64,000 nt of DNA from Hirudinaria manillensis (Eukaryota > Annelida > Clitellata > Hirudinida > Hirudinidae): assembly GCA_034509925.1 (NCBI GenBank), contig CM067527.1:8622001-8686000 (forward strand), given 5' to 3'. Positions 1 through 9,808 of this stretch are shown here, piece by piece. Positions within the stretch are counted from its first letter, which is position 1. The number at the start of each line of letters is the position of its first letter. The translations under genes were made by a program, and so were the position numbers. The notes beneath the pieces were generated by a model that searched no databases, had not been told where the DNA came from, and saw only the letters and a program-made list of their open reading frames with translations.

Positions 1-420
1 AAGCTCGAGAAGGGAATTCTCATGTGGCTGAGGAAAGAAAGAGGATAGAAACTGCCTGTCGGCAGCGATCTGATCAAGGCGAAAGCGATGAAACGGTCCG
101 AGCTGATGGCATGGACTTCAAGGCGATTGATTGGCTGGACAATTTCAAGTGCAGGGTGAAGCTGGATCGGTTAATTCAAAATCCCGGTGTGATGCAAGCA
201 TTCTAGAGAAAATGCACGTAATCCGCCGAAAGAGATTCGCCAGTCAACGATTCTTGAGAGCATTGGACTGAGATGATGGGTAACTTGAGAAAATAAAGCC
301 GTGTTTTACAAAAATGCCGTTTTTTTTTTGTAAAAAATTAGGCCGTTTTCGAAACCCTCGATACTATGCCACTTTTGCTCGTTCCCAGCGGGTGGGCATA
401 GTAACGAGATTCGACTATAA
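1..420 (+). mobile_element. Tigger/pogo-like DNA transposon, right-hand remnant
   Basis: This is the right part of a pogo/Tigger-type element cut by the left edge of the window. Translation from 111 gives FKAIDWLDNFKC, which matches the conserved 'W-L-x-x-F-K' core of the CENP-B-type helix-turn-helix in Tigger transposases. A stop follows at about 203 and there is no DDE domain, so it is a dead internal-deletion copy. The segment 240-300 recurs at 5700-5760 and, inverted, at about 37900. The end at 396-417, read on the minus strand, is the same terminal inverted repeat that begins the copy at 56906 (GTCAAATCTCGCTACTATGCC-like). Confidence 0.6.
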
Positions 421-757
421 CTGAAAATAATCGTTTCTTTGAAAAAACAGATGAAGATGAGGACCAGTGGATCATAAATAAATGCAGGAAACAGAAAGAT
501 GAATACATATCGTGCAAGCATGTTGGATGAATAATCGAAAATTACTTGAATTACTGTAACTTGATTAATATTATGGTCAGGATCTGTGTATTTTTCAATA
601 AATGAAGAAAAGTTTAAAATAATAATGTTTGATTATCTCAAAGATACGTGTAAAGATTGCTTGATACAAGTTTATGGATCTGAATCAAGCAGCGGCCTCG
701 TTTCAAGCCAAGGATTGCTATATAAGAATCACACAAACACCAACATTATATATAATA
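421..757. other. AT-rich spacer, nothing recognised
   Basis: No coding segment, repeat or RNA gene was recognised here. It separates the Tigger end from the LINE 3' region. Confidence 0.4.
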
Positions 758-2590
758 CTAAATGAAACTTATATACATATCCCCCACTTTGTAAACCCCA
801 GATAAATTTAAATCTGGCAAATAAAAAATCCAGCCAGCCAATATAATTTGGAGGCCTATTTTCGTGAGGAATGCGTAAGTCGACTTGCCGACTACGCCCC
901 TTGCGCCAACTTCTATTGGGAAGAGGTCAACTCTGAACCCTTTCGCTTCCAGGTCCACCGCCAGATCTGCATACTTTTCCGCTTTCAGCGCATTGCTATA
1001 TTGCATTCTGTCCTCCCATGGGACCGTCAACTCCACCAAAAGGATGGCATCTGACGACGGTGACATCAACACCATATCTGGCCTCTTGCCACTCTCAATC
1101 AGCACCTGGGGATAGTGCCTCATTCCTTCTAAGTCGGCTGCGACTGTCCAATCGTTTGCCTCTGCAAGGATGTCCTTTCTTGGCGTTTTACATCGCTTTC
1201 TGCAGAGGTGTGCGTGGAAGTAAATCTTCCGCTGCTTGGAGATTGCGCGCGAGTTTGCTCTGGTTACTGCTTGGTGGCCTCACACACTTCTCGAAGGACC
1301 TATACCACGCCACGTATACCGACCATGGGCAAGGGCGTATGTGCAGTGAGTGAGTGAGTGAGTGAGTGAGTGAGTGAGTGAGTGAGTGAGTGAGTGAGTG
1401 AGTGAGTGAGTGAGTGAGTGAGTGAGTGAGTGAGTGAGTGAGTGAGTGAGTGAGTGAGTGAGTGAGTGAGTGAGTGAGTGAGTGAGTGAGTGAGTGAGTG
1501 AGTGAGTGAGTGAGTGAGTGAGTGAGTGAGTGAGTGAGTGAGTGAGTGAGTGAGTGAGTGAGTGAGTGAGTGAGTGAGTGAGTGAGTGAGTGAGTGAGTG
1601 AGTGAGTGAGTGAGTGAGTGAGTGAGTGAGTGAGTGAGTGAGTGAGTGAGTGAGTGAGTGAGTGAGTGAGTGAGTGAGTGAGTGAGTGAGTGAGTGAGTG
1701 AAGTGAGTGAGTGAGTGAGTGAGTGAGTGAGTGAGTGAGTGAGTGAGTGAGTGAGTGAGTGAGTGAGTGAGTGAGTGAGTGAGTGAGTGAGTGAGTGAGT
1801 GAGTGAGTGAGTGAGTGAGTGAGTGAGGTGAGTGAGTGAGTGAGTGAGTGAGTGAGTGAGTGAGTGAGTGAGTGAGTGAGTGAGTGAGTGAGTGAGTGAG
1901 TGAGTGAGTGAGTGAGTGAGTGAGTGAGTGAGTGAGTGAGTGAGTGAGTGAGTGAGTGAGTGAGTGAGTGAGTGAGTGAGTGAGTGAGTGAGTGAGTGAG
2001 TGAGTGAGTGAGTGAGTGAGTGAGTGAGTGAGTGAGTGAGTGAGTGAGTGAGTGAGTGATGCAATGTCTCGGCTCCGTCGCAGAGTCCACATTTGGCGTC
2101 TTCTACTAACCCCCACCTCCTTAAATTGTCCTTGGAAGGCAACTGATCATAAATCGATCTTACCGCAAAGGCCAGCCGGAGCGGGGACAACTTCCATAAA
2201 TCGCTCCAGGTAAGGGACCGTTGGATCACATCCTCCCAAGTTGTCCACTTACCCTGTTGTGCTAACTGTACGGCCTTTGTGACTCGATCTTGTTCCTCTT
2301 TCTGCCTCCTCTCCTGGCCAATCATCGCACCTCTAGTCGATGAGCTGGCCTGGGACCATTTTTGGAAGTGGTTTCATCCCACTGCGTGACGGTCTGTCTG
2401 GATAGGACCTCTTACTTCTTCGAACATCAGTACATTAACTGACTCGTCGATCTCTTTCTGCGCTCGGAACTTCTTTCCAGATCTGAGCAGTGGATTAACT
2501 TCGCGGATCCTGTTGTCCGCGGAGTTATTGAGCATCCACTGCGTTCGGATTTTGGAGAGTACTCCTTCACGATGGACCTAAGTGGCAGTC
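758..2590 (-). mobile_element. LINE ORF C-terminal remnant, restriction-endonuclease-type (R2/NeSL-like)
   Basis: Decayed 3' part of a non-LTR retrotransposon ORF on the minus strand. From 2570 downward the translation resembles the C-terminal half of a widespread invertebrate retroelement polyprotein. It has a KW-T-WE-Q-R-SLTW-DLW segment near 2240-2170. It then has a Cys motif C-x2-C (KCGLCDGAETLHH) at about 2095-2060, after which the TGAG microsatellite intervenes. Beyond the microsatellite come ALAHGRYTW (about 1330-1300) and the terminal block RPDMVLMSPSSDAILLVEL, LTVPWEDRM and FPIEVGARG (1123-830). The latter looks like the restriction-enzyme-like endonuclease module of such LINEs. A stop at about 2373 and frame changes show it is dead. 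No RT catalytic domain is in the window. Clade assignment is by motif memory only. Confidence 0.6.
1346..2059. repeat. (TGAG)n microsatellite, about 178 units
   Basis: An almost pure tetranucleotide array of about 714 bp. Only two irregularities are visible: an extra A at about 1701 and an extra G at about 1826. On the minus strand it reads as an endless Ser-Leu-Thr-His tetrapeptide in any frame, because twelve bases make four codons. It lies inside a retroelement ORF exactly after a Cys/His motif. The long minus-strand open frames across it (for example 2325-1300) are artefacts of the array, not evidence of a protein. Confidence 0.98.
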
Positions 2591-2925
2591 TAAGGCTCGC
2601 TATATCTATTATACCTATTATATATCTACTATCATGAGCTCTTCAAAGATATCTCCAGACAACATGAACATTCACCTTTACTATTCAAACGGAGACGAAC
2701 AAGTAGTTTCCACCAAGAGGCTGAAATGACTTCTGTTGTGGTGGTTGGCGGCATTCAAATAGAATGTAAGGCCGCTACAAATAGCCTTGTGGCTATTCCT
2801 CTCGCGCTCTTAGTCGTGATCTTGTGTTGATAATAAAGTTCCCGAAACCGTTCTAGACTCCTCCTGTTACACGATTACGTAGTTATCATCCGATTACACG
2901 ATAAAACATATTTGGCGAAGAAGAT
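2591..2925. other. Spacer with possible older LTR end
   Basis: No gene recognised. Around 2785-2880 the sequence has retroelement character: an AATAAAG signal at about 2833 is followed by CCGAAACC and CTCCTCCTGTTACAC. This could be the R-U5 end of another LTR, but no partner LTR was found. Confidence 0.25.
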
Positions 2926-3072
2926 GGGATCGGAGGATGGTATGTATTTTTGGGTTATGTACCTCGACGACCAGACGCGTCGGTGTTTCCGGTTTTGAGT
3001 CGCTTGTGTTTTCGTTCGTACTGTGTCGTGTTGCGTTGATTTTAATAAACCGTTATGTTTGGAGTTATAACA
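2926..3072 (+). repeat. Diverged Gypsy LTR, relic A
   Basis: This segment aligns by eye with the minus-strand LTR of the element at 10128-13515. Shared blocks are TGTACCTCG, a TTTCGTTCGTACTGTGTCGT-like run, GCGTTGAT followed by AATAAACCG (polyadenylation signal), and the terminal GTTATAACA. It runs directly into a gag-like reading frame, as a 5' LTR should. The left boundary is approximate. It is clearly older than the LTRs of the 10-13 kb copy. Confidence 0.55.
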
Positions 3073-4530
3073 GGATAAACTCGTTTCGTCGATGACGATG
3101 TTTCTGGAAGAAAGAGAGATGAGTCTAGGAAGAGAAACGACGTTTTGATGCAACTGTTGGAGAAGATAAGTGTATCTAACTCCACAAATCGCCAAGGGGA
3201 AGAACTGATCGCGGAACTTATCATCAAGACTCAAATGTTCAAGTTTGACCCCGAATGTGGTGGCACATTCACATCTTGGATAGAGCGATTTGAAGACGCG
3301 CAGTGGCCCCTCACGGATCACGACTGTCTGAACAAGACAGAGCCAGAATTCGAATCACGAAACTGGACGCAGAGGTGTACAGTCTCTTCAGTCTAGGACC
3401 ACATCCGACTGCAGTCGCAGACAACAAAAGAGCTGTAGTACAACGAAATCAGGGAGATCCTAGAGACACTGTTTGGAGAGAAGGTTGGTCTCTTCCGACG
3501 GCATTACAATGCAATTGGAGTGGAGGCTCAAGATTTCAAAAGCTACAATGCTACTGTGAACATGCTAGCGTAATTAGCACAGGCGAACACGCTGATGGCA
3601 AATCAGTTCAAGTAACTACAAAAGTGCGTAGCATGGACTGAAGAAAAAGATGTATGCGGAGTTTCGGTCAAGGTTGCTGCAAACGTTAGAGACGCAACCA
3701 GATTGCACATTGATGAATTTGTGCCATGAATGTGAACACTTGATGTCGTTGCGGAATGATTCGAACATCATTGAAGAGGTTCCGATCGTCGTGCAAGCAT
3801 TCCAGAGAAACAGCAGAAAAAAGAAGCCTCGACCAGCGTTCCCTAATAAAGAACCTGTCCGACCTTCAACTGCACGTCATGTATGACTTATCTTGCGAAG
3901 AGTTGTCCAAAGAAGGTACGAGTGAAGAACATTGAAAACAAACGGAGGAAAGGGAACAGGAAATTTGCCGAAATCGATTTTGGTGGCACCAAGATTGAAA
4001 TGCAACTTGACTCAGACGCAAATGTCACCATCATCAATTCGACGCTTGGGAGAAGATTTGGAGCTCCAGAAATGGACAATTCTTCAGTGAGTTTGTCGGC
4101 TGCAAACGTCACCCCGAATGGAATTATTGGTTTTTTCGAATTGCAATTTCGATACTCGAAATGGTCGCTGCTTCGTGGCCAAGGAGGTTGATCAACTTTT
4201 GGGCATCGAGTGGTTGGATCAGTTACCATCATTTGCAGAAGCCTTCTTTGTGATCTGTTCCCAAGTGGGACCACAGATCACCCTGCTGTCAATCTTTGGA
4301 TCAAAGACAAGAATTCATTCGGCGAATCAGTTGCAAAAATCGGGAGTTAATCAGTTACGACTTCCAAATTGAATACAGAAACACTTGCCACTTTGGACAA
4401 GCCTTGCATTATCCCGACTCAATTCTTCGAAGTTGCCTGAGGATCGCGAAGTTAAAAAAGGACTTTTTCTTGGAACAACAGAACTCCGAAAGAGAAGCTA
4501 ATTTTTTCCACGACATTCTTCACTAGCGTC
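3073..4530 (+). pseudogene. Gypsy gag-protease relic A
   Basis: Broken coding region of a Gypsy-type retrotransposon. Gag-like segments run from about 3145 (LLEKISVSNSTNRQ, then F-P-E-G-G-T-F-S-W-I-ERFE) and resume in other frames at 3650-3886. An aspartic-protease segment lies at 3960-4190: FAEIDFGGTKIEMQLDSDA, where the usual catalytic D-S-G has become D-S-D. It is followed by VDQLLGIEWLDQLP (about 4186-4230). Reverse transcriptase, RNase H and integrase are absent, and several frameshifts and stops are present. Close relatives are the copies at 10.1-13.5, 18.1-18.9 and 24.1-27.3 kb. A purine-rich GGTGGGGAGT followed by TGTAGGAGC at about 4660 may mark a truncated 3' LTR. Confidence 0.65.
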
Positions 4531-5254
4531 TTTATAGACGATAGTCGCACCAAAATCGAACCTCTGGCGGTCTGCTCTCGTTGAAAAACGCCAGCATCAG
4601 CAGCCAACAGATTTCAGGCACATTATTTACATTTTTATCGTTCGCTTGTTGCTCTCTGGTGGGGAGTATTGTAGGAGCAAACACAAATTCGTAATGAGCC
4701 CCTGACTTCACTGTAGTCGCGAGAAAGGCGGTTATTATGTTACCGGGAGTTTCCGGTGGAGAATTCCATTACACTTCCATTACCATTCCTATTTTTGATG
4801 TATCTTGTTCTCCGTCGTTTTTGTTTTAATTTTTTTTGTTTTAAAGAACGTCTATTAAACGCTCTTTATAATTAAATACATATAACTCGCAAACAAAATT
4901 ATTTTACTTATTTTAGATATCACAAAAGCATATTGAATGCGTTTTATTATTTCTTAAACTTTTTTTTTTCAATTCAAACAATAGGAAATGAAATATTCAT
5001 TCACCTATATTTGTTCATTGACCAATTTTATTATTGAATTTCTTATTTTTTCTTGCGAAAGCTGTAAAAAACTGGAAAAAAATATCACGAGCTGTAATTA
5101 CAATAAACGGATAAAATTATAAATCATATTCAACAGACTTGCAATTCATTCTTGCTCAATTTTTCCAATTGATATTTCAACTTCCTTTTAGTAACAAAGT
5201 AGGTAGCAACACTGAAAAATTAAATCATTTTTATGTTGTTGCATAATGTTTGCG
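4531..5254. other. AT-rich intergenic sequence
   Basis: Apart from the possible truncated LTR start at about 4671, nothing was recognised. The stretch 4800-5240 is very AT-rich with stops in all frames. Confidence 0.4.
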
Positions 5255-5780
5255 AATAGTCAAATCGCGCCACCCTCGCTGTAATGCCACTTTTGTTCGG
5301 TCCCATCAAAGTTCAATCTACTATGCAAGCCCCCAACTCTCGCTACTACACCACCAGGATACTGACAATCTTTATCTAAATGAGGTTCCCCATTTCCAGT
5401 CTAGGGAAGTAAATAAGAGGCATTACCTTGTGTTTTGAAGATTTGATCAGGTTAATACTTTCCCTGGACTTGTTGGTGAGATGATTAAGGAAAGTGATGG
5501 AACATTCCATTGAATTTTATTGGTCGAATCAAAGTTGACTGGGAGTGCAAATAGTAATGAGAGTGAAGATTAGCAACTGTCAGCTCAGAAACGCAAGCGA
5601 ACAATTGGCTGGACAATTTCAAGAAGCGCCAAGACCGTGTTGGGAGAAGCCGGAGCGTCTGGGGAGGTGCAAGCGTGTGATCGGCTCGACAACGGAAGGC
5701 GACAGCCAACGATTATGAGAACTTTAAGACTGAGCTGATGGGTAAGTTGAGAAAATAAAGCCGTTTTTATAAATTAAAGG
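5255..5780 (+). mobile_element. Tigger-like internal-deletion derivative, copy 2
   Basis: The left end starts with AGTCAAATCGCG at 5257, a mutated form of the terminal repeat at 56906, and the next 300 bp track that copy closely (CAGGATACTGACAATCTTTA, GAACATTCCATTGAATTTTA). At 5595-5640 the translation gives NWLDNFKKRQDR, the CENP-B-like helix-turn-helix core, followed within about 100 bp by the element's right-hand sequence ACTGAGCTGATGGGTAAGTT. Most of the transposase is therefore missing. The right terminal repeat itself is lost at about 5778. Confidence 0.6.
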
Positions 5781-8199
5781 AATATCCCTATATTGCAGGG
5801 AGATTGGTCCAGGCCTCTTTCAATACTATTACTAACACCTCTTTTACATCATTGCAACTGAATATTGTTTAGTGGTAAATCACAATCAGTATATTTATTT
5901 AATATTTAAAGAGTACACGATGGCCATACCTACTCAATATATTCCTGTAAAACGGTATTGTTTCCTTTGAGTTTGGTTTTCTCTAAATATGTGTGATTAT
6001 ACAGACATAAATAGCCTTTCTGGCCACAGGATAATGACAATATTCTCCGTAGCACCCGTAGCACCGTCGAGATTAAACTTTTTGTTTATTATATTAGGCA
6101 ATTATTTGATCTTTTTAGAATTTTATAAAAACTGGAACTGGTGATAATAGTCATGACACGAAAGGTTATTCCGCAGCAACATTCTGCGTCATTAGGGATA
6201 TTGGGTCTTCAGGATACAATGCTCTGACCTTGCTGTATTAAATTGTTGTAGGACACATACTAGGTGTCGTGAGTACATCCTCATTCGTAAAGCTTGTAAA
6301 GCCTTATTTCGTATATGAAAATATTAGAGATAAGGGTGAACCAAACGTATTCCCCAATATCCACAAAAGATTCCTTCATAGATCTGCTACAAGAACCAGG
6401 TTCCTTATGGAATGGCGAATATTTTCTATAGTTGCAGATGTTAAAACTCAACATCAACTTTACAATTTCGTGACATATATCGGCTAAACGATTTATCAGT
6501 CCTCCATTCACATCGGAGGAAAATTCATATCAAACCCATGGATCAATGTTATGGCGCATATATTCTGCTTCTACGACATAGTGCAGGAAGAGAACTACTT
6601 CGTGCAACATGAGAAAACAAAATAGGGCAAGCGTCAGCCAAAGCCAATTCGTGTCTCAAACTTACTCAAAGATGAATACTTACAAAAGTATTAACTTAGT
6701 TATTAATGAAGTTACACTTATTACAAATAATTTAGAAATAAAGTGTTATCTGTGGGTTCACTTTCATGGAGTGTAGACGCAAAAATAAACATGGAAAAGC
6801 CAAATCTACAGTTGCGCCATCTTTGGTTGAGTGTATCAGATTCTGTATATCTGTCAAGATCAAAATGCCAGACAACTAATGAAGACTACTACTGAGAATC
6901 GGTAACTTCTCTGAGGACTTATCGGCATTTGGCAACATTAGAAGCAGGTCCGCTTATGTTTATCGCGAATCTGAGGAATTCTGCTGACATAAGAAATACT
7001 CCGTTGCCTCATTTCCACACTTGCATCTCCATTCTAATAATTCCAGCCAACCGCATTCTTTCATTATTTTCTGAATGATTTATTATAAATTCATCAGTTA
7101 TTAGGAAAAACACCCTCGAAATTCGAAAGCGGCTTCACCAACATCTTTCTCAAAGCTTTTAGATTGTCTCGTGCTCCGACGCTTCTTTCTAGACCTTAAC
7201 AATAATGCTCTTATACTTAGTCCCCTTGCTGTCCATAAAAAAGTTTTGTCGAGATACGAATGGCACATGATAGGATCTCAGTTTTATTATTATTGCTAGA
7301 ATCTTTCTCATCTTGGACCTTGAATCTCAACTCGTTAGTCTGTCGGATTTGACAAAAGCTGACAATTCAAATATGGTTTAGCAATCTCGTTCGACCCAAT
7401 CTAATTGGTGGCCTCAATATACTGGGATCATCCATCTTTCCCTCATATGCCTATATATCCATAGTCTTTTGTGACATAAAAAATGGAAACTCCATTTCAA
7501 GTTAGTTCCAACTGGTATGCATGCTTCTTGTCGCTTTCTTCATACCGTGCATAGTTATAATGCTTCAGTGATGCAACTTGCTGCTGGTCAATGCCAAGCA
7601 ATACTTGGTGAAGTTAGGAACACATACGATCGACATCATCGGGAAGACAAACGGACGATATCAACCAGTAAACCTTCATTGGTTGTGGAGAGAATTGAAG
7701 TTGGGACAGAATATACAAGATAGCTCCTCTATGTTTCCGAATCTTCTTCATACAAAAAAAACTTTTTTATGAGAGCATAGTTATTTTTATATTATTAATT
7801 TTTTTTTCAATTTTCTCCTCTTGTTTATGATTAACATGGGAGATCTCTTCTGAGGAACTCTGTCGGTAAGCTGCGAGTAGTTTATTGCTATAAATTCAAC
7901 TGTATCCTTTTATATTTAATCTAACAGTCCATTTACCTATACATATTATTTTAGTGAAAAATTATTATAACCTGATAAATATGACTAAAATTACAAAAGC
8001 ATCCGTAATCACAACGAACATCAAGCTTGTTGATTTTATCGCTAATATATTTATCATTTTTCCTGAAAAAAGCATGAAAAGTTGAAAATGCAATATTGCA
8101 TTATTTCTTCTAAATAATTCTATTTTTCTAATGAATTTAATTAATTTTTACGCATTTAAAACAAAAAGTTAATAGCCAGCCTTTATGTAATGTAAATAT
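5781..8199. other. Intergenic sequence with weak candidate exon
   Basis: Mostly featureless AT-rich DNA downstream of the ZPBP-like gene. On the minus strand 6511-6281 is open for 77 codons (NGGLINRLADICHEIVKLML and onward, Cys-containing) and 6090-6010 is open with a Cys-rich reading (CYGCYGEYCHYPV). Neither has convincing splice sites and neither was matched to a family. They may be decayed exons. Confidence 0.2.
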
Positions 8200-8464
8200 T
8201 GTTGTAACCCTGAATATAGATAATTAACGAATAATTAAAATTATATGACGAATTAATTAAATTAATAGTTAATTGATAGTTAATTAATGTCTAGGGTACA
8301 ATTCAGAGTGTTTCGTTGGGAACCTCGACAAATCATGTAATCTAGAAAAGAGCATGGAGAGTGATAGTGAGAGAAACAGCAGGTTGGAACCAAGACCTAG
8401 GCAATTGGGCAATTGCAAATCTTCCAAGCCATCTGAACACTTTAATAAACCAGAGGTTATTACA
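8200..8464 (-). repeat. Solo LTR, SAP-ORF LTR-element family, TSD ATAT
   Basis: Begins TGTTGTAACCCTG and ends GAGGTTATTACA. It resembles, with many changes, the reverse complement of the 298-bp LTRs at 21936 and 23392. Shared features include runs of AATTAATTAA, a CAATTG / CTTCCAAGCCATCTGAACAC block, and AATAAACC before the end. It is flanked by ATAT on both sides (8196-8199 and 8465-8468). It is therefore the scar left by recombination between the two LTRs of an inserted element. Confidence 0.7.
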
Positions 8465-8513
8465 ATATTAATATAATGCGCTGTTCTAGTTTCGTATTAT
8501 ACCAGATATATAA

Positions 8514-8817
8514 TGTTGGATCCCTGGATCCAGATAATTGAAGAATAATTAAAATTATATTGCTGATTAATTAATTTAGTAATTAATTAAATTTATCGGC
8601 AATATAATTTTATAATTAATTAAATAATTAATTACTATTCAGCGTCTTTGGTTATGAAGCTAGACAAATAGATTTATCTCGAAAAGCATAGCGAGAGTTA
8701 GAGAAACAACAGATTTCAAGACTTAGACATTTGAGCATTGAACATCTTCCAAGCCATCCGAACACTTTCAATAAACCTGACCTTCTATAATTAGTTTGAG
8801 GACCCTGGGTTATTACA
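8514..8817 (-). repeat. Solo LTR, same family, TSD ATAA
   Basis: Begins TGTTGGATCCCTGGATCC and ends GACCCTGGGTTATTACA, close to the reverse complement of the LTRs at 21936-22233 and 23392-23689. It is flanked by ATAA on both sides (8510-8513 and 8818-8821). It is only about 50 bp from the previous solo LTR but has a different target duplication, so the two are independent insertions. It is better preserved than its neighbour. Confidence 0.8.
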
Positions 8818-9632
8818 ATAAGTATATCTTATTTAAGCGGCGTAGTTATATTATTGCTGCAATATGCCTAACCAGCTTTCTCACATGAAACCACCTAAAT
8901 GAAAGAAAACTTTGCCCTCGAAAAAAAAAAGCTCGCTTTTTTTTTTTAATTGTGTTGAAACTTTTTTGAATGTAATTTGGAACCTACCATTATCTTCGCT
9001 TGTTGGATAAACGAGACCGTAATAAACTTCTTGACTCTCATTAATTATTTGGTTTAACACGCCTTGAGAAATTGTCCTGGCTGAAATTGTGTCAAACAGT
9101 TAAAAAGGACATGAACAAATAAGGTATTGTTGTGCTTATATAATATCTTAAATAGCTAATAGAAACGACGAATTGTAAACCAGCTATCATAATGTAATAT
9201 TAAAAATTAAGTGATATGGGTGTCCACAAATAATATTTTAACCATAAAGACTTATCTATGTTTTTATAATTTCTAGAAAGTTAATTTTTGGCGAAGTTTT
9301 CTAAAGGAATTTATTGTTTCGAAGGACATAAAATAAATTCTGTATAACATTGCATATCATGGATATCCTTCCGAACTTTCACTTAACATGTTGATTTCTT
9401 AACTAGCAAAATTATTATAACCACAATACCAACGATTTTGAAGGGTAATTTTGTATTGACAAACCCATTAAAACTATTTATAACATTACATTTATTTATA
9501 ATAATATGATTGTTCATTACCATGAATTTTTGTAATAATAATTACTTACTTTGATTAACAGAGTTGCCTGGAAATTAATAAATTAATGTATAATAAATAA
9601 TTAATTTACATTACTAAATTATTGAAAAGCCA
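8818..9632. other. Spacer and 3' flank of ZPBP-like gene
   Basis: AT-rich. No gene was recognised. On the minus strand AATAAATG (+ strand about 9490) is a possible polyadenylation signal about 140 bp past the ZPBP-like stop codon. Confidence 0.35.
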
Positions 9633-9808
9633 CTAACGATAACATTTTGATTTATCTGAATTTAAAATATATTTAGGATTGCATTTGTCACAATGCGTTT
9701 TTCCAAACATGTTGTTGTATGTATGACCTAGACACAATTTGCAAACAAATTTTAAAATGCCATATTTATCGTATTCCGAACTTTGATAAGTTCCTGGCGG
9801 ACAAGGAA
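9633..9808 (-). CDS. Terminal exon of ZPBP-like gene (Cys-rich GCC2/GCC3-like)
   Basis: After the acceptor TTTTTATGCGCAG, the exon encodes PCPPGTYQ, CKLCLGHTYNN and CDKCNPKYILNSDKSKC before a TAG stop. The spacing C-P-P-G-T-Y then C-x2-C then C-x2-C is typical of ephrin-receptor/GCC2-GCC3-type extracellular modules and of the ZPBP tail. It joins in frame to the exon at 10011-9870 across a 61-bp intron. Confidence 0.65.

Noticed and set aside
1188-2325. Three long minus-strand open frames of 278-341 codons made of Ser-Leu-Thr-His repeats
   Set aside because: They only read through the TGAG microsatellite, which has no stop in that orientation. The few non-repeat codons belong to a dead LINE.
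7517-7772. Two overlapping plus-strand frames of 64-68 codons
   Set aside because: No splice sites, no family resemblance and ordinary composition; judged to be chance openness.
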